A DNA stretch of 64,000 nucleotides from Amycolatopsis sp. NBC_01488 (GTDB taxonomy: Bacteria > Actinomycetota > Actinomycetes > Mycobacteriales > Pseudonocardiaceae). The stretch is taken from the NCBI RefSeq assembly GCF_036227105.1, contig NZ_CP109434.1, positions 5,675,001 to 5,739,000 of the forward strand. The letters run 5' to 3'. The position numbers and the translations under genes were made by a program. The notes beneath the pieces were generated by a model, which saw only the letters and a list, made by a program, of their open reading frames with translations, had not been told where the DNA came from and did not search any database. Below, in pieces: positions 26,101-31,531 of this stretch (within the stretch, counting starts at the first letter, position 1; each line of letters opens with the position of its first letter).

Positions 26101-26745
26101 ACTCGGGCCCTGCTCGGTGCGAACGGCGCTATCGCCGGGACCTACGCGTACGACCCGTACGGCAAGGTGATCGCAGCGTCCGGGGCCACGACCCCGATCC
26201 AGTACGCGGGTGGCTACACCGACGCCGAGACCGGGTTCAGCTACCTGCGTGCCCGGTACTACGACCCCGTCACCACGCAGTTCCTGACTGTCGATCCGCT
26301 GGTCGATGCGACGCAGGCGGCCTACACCTACGCCTCCGACAACCCGCTCGCCTTCACCGATCCTTCCGGGCTCTGCGAGACCTACGCGATGGGCAAGGGT
26401 GGTGGTGGGTACCGCCCGGGCGGCCAGGCCGGCCCCCAGCTCAGCGCCGACGAGCAGGCAGCGGTCGACGCCAAGAAGGCCGGCCAGCCCTATGACCAGA
26501 AGGCTTACAAGCGCGCGCAGCAGAAAATCAAGGAAGGGCAGAAGTACGACGGCACGCGAAACAACGCGAAGCGACAGAACAACAACAAGAGCAACTTCAG
26601 CAACGTCGTGCAGACCGGCCTCGAAATCGTGGCGGTGGTGGTGGTGGTCGTTGTGCTCGTGGTGGTGGCGGCGGCGCTGCTCTCCGGGGTCGGGGAAGCG
26701 GTGGCGGGAATCGCTGCCGGTCTTGCCGCATTGTTCGCCTGGTAG
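20161..26745 (+). CDS. secreted RHS/YD-repeat protein with lytic-transglycosylase-like domain and hydrophobic C-terminal tip
   Basis: A 2194-residue exported protein. A signal peptide (Arg-rich start, hydrophobic core, AxA-like SATQAA near 38-43) is followed by a repetitive beta region to about 400. Residues about 425-690 resemble a soluble lytic transglycosylase (IMAQESNW near 485, GYGISQVTDGM, WAYNSG). About 780-960 looks like a golvesin-like beta domain ending FDAVAFVPQGG. DUF6531 begins near 990 (GDPVDTSTGYFG), then dozens of YD repeats and the RHS core (YLRARYYDPVTTQFLTVDPL near 2025-2045, ending DPSGLC near 2072). The final 122 residues form a variable tip: basic/Asn-rich, then a poly-valine membrane helix. 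GTG 20161 has GGGGGAGGG ahead. A contact-dependent or wall-associated toxin role is inferred. Confidence 0.9.
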   Translation: MSGRARRIARSLTLLLSTSALLAGTVSATQAAPRPPAAPQSDTAPKPVDFGPGAAKSADVAIDGWGDALGYHLELGRESAGFAWQEIALIHPAGFDDSSWTGYQCVSGDGKFAALAILPASAVNTQAARDHGAFAYSVDLASGAVRALAGGVGLKYYSPGCGAGDDAVFTVAEDQTTRMLSANLATGKIDASVTAPGQITSAVPAVNGVVGVAGSRLVSVPANGKPSVLATFPGDAYQLRPAADGGVSFLHTDPGGKTATAAHENAGKVTVLGEGDLARVQLFQGRAGRAVLSGANPAAADVLAGAGVTSVKDGGLARGATASSLDGDALLGPDSDGRKSAPVVLATKTGKVLTPAIPAGAARAATAVPTYSAVPKAAAAVPRVNRLSPKADAAATPNTTQVQSPKCAVPPLNANRQVMQPNPAQVNWAVQLAEQGLLTGSAYTRPAGFANMGLVAYAPNSDFPLIPLSHPSGGTNTVPRSIFEGIMAQESNWSQASWHAPAGTAGDPLIASYYGAGGDIVSINYAASDCGYGISQVTDGMHIGDHSLSEHGQWKVAVDYQENIAAGLQILETTWNQLYSAGITANNADPRYLENWYFAAWAYNSGIQPNAANGNTTGCTPGPSCTGPHGTWGLGWTNNPANLDYPPNRDPYLQDTYADAAHPASWPYQERVLGWTASPLIRYGSAAYAKPTYNGGQRWVQPAPFTAMCSLAANQCDPNATNTSNPGASHCMLDDFQCWWHNPVTWIPSCATTCATSPYAVSGGSEPANPSQNPPTCSQDTSKVPSGSIIVDDEPSRLNLQGCGGANWSDNGTFAYTYGTSSAGDPIGAIDTHQLGTGLGGRVLFTHTEDGSNPALINTGVWTPNLPSLQYYKVKLHLPGLGAQATNVVYNVNPGGGVAPWKIRVNQAWNSEQWVTIGTFAMQNGGNVTLTNNGSSQDQGGFGFSDFDVAFDAVAFVPQGGTPGQPIGGPPGIQDAPKGSNPAWVNCGCGARTAGDPVDTSTGYFGDTFPDLSTPGRGKALEFTRSYAESIADPHGPNGSAAADGPFGWGWNYSYNLSATTDSATGNVTIHQEDGSQVPFANSGGSYAPTAPRYDAGLVKTGSSYVYTRRGTSIYTFDVASGHLAAESDLPGSKASPAYRTSLAYDGNGHLSTITDPGGRSYTLTWSGNHITGLSDQAGRQVTYGYDAEGNLTDVFGVGTTRTPTVKDDDHEQYGYAPGTHLMTSIRTAKNFGGPAGAVTAMTYDSAERVTRQTDPDGGATTFAYGPDGGLATGQTLTTDPSGHKTLDSYQNRLLVSETKGYGTTDAGTSSYTYDPVTLGVSGETDPDGGLWTYTYDDHGNRTSASNPVGLTTNYAYDDAGNLIESIDPAGVAVVNQYDQDGHVPAGAAGERMVTSSTMTKANNVVESTTGNFGPAPVRTVNSYYDDAAHPGDRNRVVDPRGNTASTAYDGFGDIVSTTDRMGGRTLRGYDTATGQQTSTVDANGAAAGVTPGCTPPARGCTTFAHDAWGHVTATTDPLGHRTSAEFDADGEQTSATDGNNQKTITGYDAAGRAVRTTLPDGTVQNVEYNPDGTASATVDGAGNRVGYGYDGQGRRANRVDADQRTTASHLDPAGRLVTTTDAVGRTTTLGYDGAGNPTSVSYSDGVTPAVHYTYDTDGRRATMTDGTGTSSWSYDAFGEVVKQQQGSGAVVTYGYDDNGNRTSIGYPGSTAKTVSQVFDNADRPTSITDWNGKATGFGYDADNDLTTTTYPNGDVVTTTFDPTGRLSALDVASGTTTLASLTYTRDGAGQELSMTPVGLPGGAQTYTYTAREQLKSSTTGTTTAPYAYDAAANPTTTAGSSQAFDAAGQACWTLPNAASTAGCTAAPAGATTYGYNAQGDRITATPATGAASTYSYDQAERLTSVAGPGGAAQYSYNGMGLRTTKTSGSTTNTFTWDDNQIADLLTDGVTDYVYGPGGVPIEQVTSAGTHWFFHDAQGSTRALLGANGAIAGTYAYDPYGKVIAASGATTPIQYAGGYTDAETGFSYLRARYYDPVTTQFLTVDPLVDATQAAYTYASDNPLAFTDPSGLCETYAMGKGGGGYRPGGQAGPQLSADEQAAVDAKKAGQPYDQKAYKRAQQKIKEGQKYDGTRNNAKRQNNNKSNFSNVVQTGLEIVAVVVVVVVLVVVAAALLSGVGEAVAGIAAGLAALFAW

Positions 26746-26769
26746 AACAGAACCCAGGCCGGCTCCCGG

Positions 26770-26946
26770 CCGCCGGCGCGCGCCCACCACGGCCTGGGCG
26801 CGACTCACCGGCCCGCTGGAAACCTCGCCGAAGCCAGACCCCATCTCCAAGCCGCTCTGTCAACGTACGCCGAGCTCCGCGCTGGTGAAGCTGAGAACTA
26901 CGCGCTGCTCAGTGTGTCGGTGGCAATCGGCACCAGGCCGCCGTAA
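26770..26946 (+). pseudogene. C-terminal TPR fragment of a lost regulator
   Basis: Just after the RHS stop, the frame ending TAA at 26944-26946 encodes NLAEARPHLQAALSTYAELR then GEAENYALLSV, a clear tetratricopeptide-like helix pair of the sort found at the end of AfsR/SARP or NB-ARC proteins. There is no start or upstream domain. It is a truncated tail, probably left by recombination behind the RHS gene. Confidence 0.45.
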
Positions 26947-26971
26947 GTCGGCACGGCGGCAACGGGTGTCG

Positions 26972-27586
26972 CTCGGCCACACCGCCGGCCGCCACAAGAC
27001 CCTCTACTTGCGCGAGGCTCAGCGCGCTCAGCTGCAGAAGGCTTTGGACGGCCTGGCCAAGAAGCAGGAGTCGGTTCTCGAGCAAGCGATGAACGGAGAC
27101 CCCGACGATGCCTTCACCAAGGCGCTGCGGGGGCGGTACAACGACCTCGAAGTCCAACGTGCCGATCTGGCCGCCAAGCTCGCTGCCGTCGACGAGTCGG
27201 ACGGCGCCGAGCCGGACAAGCCGAGCGCCGAAGCCCTCTCGATCCTCGACGCGCTGCCGTACCTGGCGAAGGCGCCCGAGGATCTCCTGAGGACCCTCTT
27301 CGAGGTGGTTCAGCTCGGCGTCCAGGTCCACGACCAGGGCGAGCATGCGACAATGACGATCACCCTGCCCGCCGACCAGGTCAGCGAGGTCGCGGACACA
27401 GCAGAGAGGATTGGCGACCAGATGAACCCGCAAGGGACGCCCGAGGGGCGTGCCGGTGGGGTTCTGGATCGTGCCCCCGGTGAGATTCCGGCAGCTATCA
27501 CACCAATCGTTCTGCCCGACGGGCTGCTGATTCGGGTCGATGTACGGCTGGTGATGGAGCGTCGGCCGCGGTGGAGTGTGCGATGA
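26972..27586 (+). pseudogene. C-terminal part of a large serine recombinase
   Basis: A frame beginning GHTAGRHKTLYLREAQRAQL and running about 200 codons to TGA at 27584-27586 matches the post-zinc-ribbon coiled-coil region of actinobacterial large serine recombinases (KALDGLAKKQESVLEQAM, YNDLEVQRADLAAKLA, ILDALPYLAKAPEDLLRTLF). The catalytic serine domain and zinc ribbon are absent, so it cannot function. It marks a former integrative element or prophage. Confidence 0.7.
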
Positions 27587-27713
27587 GCGGGGCACGCGGG
27601 TTTGGGTTTTCACCAGGGTGCCGCCCAGATGAGGTCGTCGCTGACCAGCGGTTTTCGGCTGGAAAGTTCTTCATCGAGGGCAGCTTCCGGCTCGGTCGGG
27701 GTGGACGGGTGTG

Positions 27714-28442
27714 ATGGCCACTCCTGCCCGCGATTCGGCCACCGCTGTCCGGGCTGTGTCGGTGATCATGGGAACGGTGGTGGGGCTGACGTTCCTGTTC
27801 GGCTTCGGCAATGTCCTCAGCCTTGCTCTCCGTCTGGGCGTGTCGGTCTGGGTGGCGCCGCTCGTAGCGCCTGCGGTCGACCTCTCGATCCTGGGCCTCC
27901 TAGTGGGCACGAGGCGTCTGGCTCTCGCCGGCGCGTCGCCTGAGGTGCTACGTCCAGCCCGCCGGCTGTTGATCTTTGCCAGCGCGGTCACGCTGGCGCT
28001 GAACGTGGCGGAACCACTCGTGGCGGGCGAGTACGGCAAGGCGGCGTTCGATGCCGTTGGACCGCTGCTGCTGATCGGTTGGGCGGAGGCCGGTGCCGGC
28101 TTGCTGCAGGCGATCGGTGCAGCGAGTCAGTCGCAAAGCCCTGACGCCGTCACTGGTGAAGTCAACGTGGCTGGACAAGCAGGGGAGAAGTTGGACAACT
28201 CGGCGAGTGCTCACTTTGAGCCTAGTGGGCAGGCCGACGGTCATCCGGTGATGGCCCCGCGCCCGCCGGAGGCGCTCTTGGACCGCGCTCGGCAGGAAGA
28301 TGCGGCACATCGCGCGACTTACCACAGGCCGATATCTGCCGAAACGCTGCGCGTTCGCTTGCAGATCGGTGCCGGCCGAGCGCGCCGGCTCGTCAGGATC
28401 GTCCGTGCGGAGGGCGAGGCGGACACGCCTGCGGCCGTCTGA
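27714..28442 (+). CDS. DUF2637/SpdB-like membrane protein
   Basis: About 242 residues. Transmembrane segments fill the N-terminal half (VVGLTFLFGFGNVLSLALRL, WVAPLVAPAVDLSILGLLVG, LLIFASAVTLALNVAEPLV, FDAVGPLLLIGWAEAGAGLL). A polar linker and a C-terminal winged/HTH-like segment (RPISAETLRVRLQIGAGRARRLVRIVR) follow. This is the DUF2637 family of actinomycete plasmids and integrative elements, related to the spread (Spd) proteins of mycelial conjugation. GTG 27711 and ATG 27714 are adjacent possible starts. Confidence 0.75.
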   Translation: MATPARDSATAVRAVSVIMGTVVGLTFLFGFGNVLSLALRLGVSVWVAPLVAPAVDLSILGLLVGTRRLALAGASPEVLRPARRLLIFASAVTLALNVAEPLVAGEYGKAAFDAVGPLLLIGWAEAGAGLLQAIGAASQSQSPDAVTGEVNVAGQAGEKLDNSASAHFEPSGQADGHPVMAPRPPEALLDRARQEDAAHRATYHRPISAETLRVRLQIGAGRARRLVRIVRAEGEADTPAAV

Positions 28443-28683
28443 GGAACGCCGGGGCTTGGCTGAACGGGTCAAGTACCGGTGGAACTTGAGCCCGCTGGTT
28501 AAGAGATCGCTTTTGGGGTGTTCGGCTAGCCAGCGGCCGTCATCTGTGTCGGACTATACCGCGTTCTGCCGTCGTATGCGCGACCTCTCGGGCTCGTCCG
28601 TGCCGGATTTTGCCGGGCTATTCATCCAGGTCAATCGCGCCGAGCGTGGTTCCGGGTGGGGAATGCCAGGGAGGGCGGTCGCT

Positions 28684-29441
28684 GTGTTGAGCCCGAGCGA
28701 GGGACGCGATCCAGTGTTGTCGGCGGTCGCGCTGAGCGTGGGGATCATCGTGGCTCTGACCTTCCTCTTCGGTTTCGGAAACGTGCTCACGTTGGCACAT
28801 CGGCTGGGAGTGCCGGCCTGGGTCGCGCCGATGGTGGCGCCTGCGGTCGACTTGTCGGTGGTGGCGCTGCTGATCGCTATCCGGTCTCTGTCGATGCGGG
28901 GCGCCCCTGTTGAGGTGATCCGGCCGGCTCGGCGGCTGCTGTTGGCCTCGAGTGTGGTGACCTTGGCGTTGAACGTGGCGGAACCGTTGATCGTCGGTGA
29001 GGCGGGGAAGGCGTTGTTTGATGCGGTGGGTCCGTTGTTGCTGATCGGCTGATCGGCTGGTCGGAGGTGGGACCGGTCCTGCTGCAGGCGCTGGCCGCCC
29101 TACCAGCCACCAAGTCGCCAGTTGGCGTTGCCCAGACCCAGACCGCCGACTCGGACAGCACATCGACGGAGCAAGCAGAAGGCGTGAACGTCGACGTAGA
29201 GTTGCTGGAGCAGGCACGACATGAGGATCGGCGGCATCGCGAGTTGTATCAGCGTCCCATCTCTGCCGAGAGTCTCCGGAAGGTGCTGGGGGTAGGCGCC
29301 GGGCCCCGTCACTCGCGAGCGCCCGATCTCCGCGACCTGGCATCGAACGCAAGGTCGTCGGTCAGACAGCGGATAGCGGTCTCGGTCGGTGGCCTCAGCA
29401 GGCGGCTCTGCCGGCCGATCCGAAGGCATCGGGCAGGCTAG
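28684..29441 (+). pseudogene. DUF2637 paralogue broken by an 8-bp tandem duplication
   Basis: The GTG at 28684 (AGGGAGG 9 bases upstream) opens a protein closely similar to the gene at 27714: VALTFLFGFGNVLTLAHRLG, WVAPMVAPAVDLSVVALLIA, VTLALNVAEPLI, FDAVGPLLLIG. It stops at 29050-29052 because GATCGGCT is duplicated in tandem (29043-29050 and 29051-29058). Deleting one copy restores LLLIGWSEVGPVLLQALAAL, and the frame continues with RHRELYQRPISAESLRKVLG. The end after about 29300 no longer matches the paralogue. It is a recently inactivated gene. Confidence 0.75.
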
Positions 29442-29671
29442 GTGTTGCCGATGGGACTGCTCTCAAACTGCGACGTCGGCAGCGTCTCCGCCGCCAGCGC
29501 AACCTGAAGAGCAGCCATCGGCCCGCCGAGAGGGGCGGGTATCGGTACCAGAAGGGGGAAGATTGACCTCCGTCCGCGGCGACGAATCCGTCTCACATTG
29601 ACATCTTGACTTCACGCTGGGCAGGCTTGAGCGGAGCGCAGAAAAGCACCTAGGCTGAACAAGGAGTTCAG
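29442..29671. other. gap upstream of the diiron oxygenase gene
   Basis: No convincing gene. One frame gives a basic Arg/Gln-rich tail ending at TGA near 29568, possibly the end of the decayed element. A TTGACA occurs at 29598-29603 but without a matching -10 at proper distance. The ribosome site AAGGAG at 29660-29665 belongs to the next gene. Confidence 0.4.
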
Positions 29672-30553
29672 GTGAACCAAGAGCGGGTCGCCCGGCGGTT
29701 GCTGAGGTCGTCGGCCGATCGATCGTACGACCCGCAGGTGGATGTCGACTGGTGCGCGCCGCACGAGCAGGACAAGCTGTACTTCCCGACGCATCGGTTA
29801 CCTCTGTACGGCACCTCGCTGTGGGAGTCACTCTCGCGAGGGCAACGAATCGAGCTGGCGCGACAGGAAGCGGTCACGTTGTCGTCGGTGGTCATCCACG
29901 CTGAGCTCAGTCTCATGCGGTCACTGCTCCGCGCGGTACAGGAGGGCGCTCCGGCTTCGGATCCTGCCCTGTACGCGCTGACCGAAGTCGCTGACGAATG
30001 TCGGCATTCGACCATGTTCGCCAGAGCGATAACGTGGCTCGGCGGTTCGGTCGTACCGCAGTCGAAGCTCGTCACCAAGCTGGTGAACATTGTGTCGGCG
30101 GTCATCCCGCAAGGTCCGTTCTTCTGGGCCAGCGCCCTGTTCTTCGAGGAACCTGTGGATCGCCTGCAGCGCGAGGCGATGAGCGACGAGAGCATTCAGC
30201 CATTGCTTCGGATGGTCTATCGGATCCACGTCTTGGAAGAGAGCCGGCACGTGACGTACGCTCGCGAGGCGGCACTGCGGACGATGGCGGAAGCCGGACC
30301 GCTCTCACGCCGGTTGAACCGAATCGGCGTGGCATTGCTGGCGTGGTCGCTGGGGCGTGCGCTGCTCCGGCCGGCGACCTACCGGCGAGCCGGGCTAAGT
30401 TCGCGGGCTGCCTATCGTGCGGCGCTCGCCAATCCGCATTACCACGAGTCCTTGCGCTGGATGTCCGAACGGCTGGTGGCCTTCTGCGCGGACGCCGGTT
30501 TCATCGAGGGCAGGCTCACCTCAGCCATCTGGCGACGATCCCACCTGCTCTGA
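29672..30553 (+). CDS. AurF-like diiron oxygenase
   Basis: A 293-residue ferritin-like protein. Its metal-ligand pattern fits the p-aminobenzoate N-oxygenase (AurF) family: HAELSLM (Glu78), EVADECRH (Glu109, His112), FEEP (Glu159/160), and HVLEESRH (His186, Glu190, His193). Family members oxidise an arylamine or alkylamine to a nitro or hydroxylamine, or act as related oxygenases. GTG 29672 has AAGGAG at good spacing. It stands at the left edge of the biosynthetic region and could tailor the product, but it is separated by convergent transcription from the rest. Confidence 0.8.
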   Translation: MNQERVARRLLRSSADRSYDPQVDVDWCAPHEQDKLYFPTHRLPLYGTSLWESLSRGQRIELARQEAVTLSSVVIHAELSLMRSLLRAVQEGAPASDPALYALTEVADECRHSTMFARAITWLGGSVVPQSKLVTKLVNIVSAVIPQGPFFWASALFFEEPVDRLQREAMSDESIQPLLRMVYRIHVLEESRHVTYAREAALRTMAEAGPLSRRLNRIGVALLAWSLGRALLRPATYRRAGLSSRAAYRAALANPHYHESLRWMSERLVAFCADAGFIEGRLTSAIWRRSHLL

Positions 30554-30652
30554 GCAAGACCCACCCAACGTGACCATATCGCTTCCGCCGACTTCGTTCA
30601 CGATCTGCCGCGTGCCGCTCTCTGTGTCACCCCTGACTTGAGGCATTGACGG

Positions 30653-31525
30653 TTACTGGCAGGGAACCTGGGCATGAACGAAGCCGCCGAAGAACCAGAT
30701 CGGTCCTTGCACCGACCCGTCGGAACGAGTCAGGTATCGACGTTGTGCTGCGGCGCTTTCCAGGTCTTCGACCAGTTGCAGCCGGTGTGCGGCGAGCAGC
30801 TCTTCGACGCCGCCCCGCCGAATGCCCCACTGCCATGGCTCACCGCGCGCAGCCACCTGCCGGAGGACTGCCTGAGCCTCCGGGATGACGGCCGTGCCGT
30901 CCAGGATTTCCTGCCAGCAGTAGTCGAAGACCAGAGAACTGCCGGGCGCCAGTCGCGCGAACCAGCGCAGCGTAGCTTCGACGCCTTCTGCCCGCAAGTA
31001 CGGCGTCACACCGGACCACAGCACGACGGTCCTGACGGCCGGATCGAAGCCGGCCTCCTGCAGAACTCCGGTCAGATCGCCTTCCTCGAGATCCACAGCC
31101 AGATACCGGACACCGTACTTGGGCAGGGCGCGGACGCGCTCCTGCTTGCGCACGGACATGTGCGGTTGATCCACCTCGAAGACCGACGCAGTGCCAAACT
31201 CCTTCCGCATACGATGGGCACGGCTGTCGAAGCCGGCACCGAGGAGGACAACCTGAGTCGCGCCGGCCGCTGTCGAGGCGGACAACACGTCATCCATGTA
31301 TTTCGTCCGAATCACTTCGTACCACATTCCGGCGGCCCACTTCTTCCGGATTGCCCGGGCGATCAGCAAGCGCAGCCCGGGAACCTTGATCAAGGCACGC
31401 AGAGGTGGCCACCACGGTAGGATCCGGGACGCGAGCAGGTCAGGATTGCGCAGCTCTCGCTCCGGCTGAAGGGCCCCCGCCGCCCGCAGCAGCGTGACTG
31501 ATTCCGCGGTCGATGCTGTGGGCAT
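30653..31525 (-). CDS. SAM-dependent methyltransferase, TIGR00027/LCMT-like family
   Basis: A 290-residue class I methyltransferase of the leucine-carboxyl-methyltransferase-like family common in actinomycetes. Visible are RTKYMDDVL (about 73-81), the SAM-binding VVLLGAGFDSRAHRM (about 92-106), the acidic EVDQPHMSVRKQERV and VLWSGVTPYL. Family members often O-methylate carboxylates or phenols in secondary metabolism. ATG 31525 has AGGTGA ahead and lies 6 bases after the SARP stop, so it is cotranscribed with that regulator. Confidence 0.8.
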   Translation of the reverse strand: MPTASTAESVTLLRAAGALQPERELRNPDLLASRILPWWPPLRALIKVPGLRLLIARAIRKKWAAGMWYEVIRTKYMDDVLSASTAAGATQVVLLGAGFDSRAHRMRKEFGTASVFEVDQPHMSVRKQERVRALPKYGVRYLAVDLEEGDLTGVLQEAGFDPAVRTVVLWSGVTPYLRAEGVEATLRWFARLAPGSSLVFDYCWQEILDGTAVIPEAQAVLRQVAARGEPWQWGIRRGGVEELLAAHRLQLVEDLESAAAQRRYLTRSDGSVQGPIWFFGGFVHAQVPCQ

Positions 31526-31531
31526 CGCAGT

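Larger units (their letters stand above)
26746..29600. mobile_element. decayed integrative/conjugative element remnant
   Basis: The stretch between the RHS gene and the diiron oxygenase holds a TPR tail, a serine-recombinase tail and two DUF2637/SpdB-like genes, one broken. These are parts typical of actinomycete integrative elements. I find no intact integrase, replication or Tra gene and no clear att repeats, so boundaries are approximate. Confidence 0.5.

Noticed and set aside
23100..26300. Direct DNA repeats suggestive of a CRISPR or satellite
   Set aside because: The periodic similarity is the coding pattern of YD repeats (GYDxxGN-like units), with varying unit lengths and no spacers.
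29598..29603. Promoter with TTGACA before the AurF-like gene
   Set aside because: No -10-like hexamer lies 16-19 bases downstream; the match may be chance.
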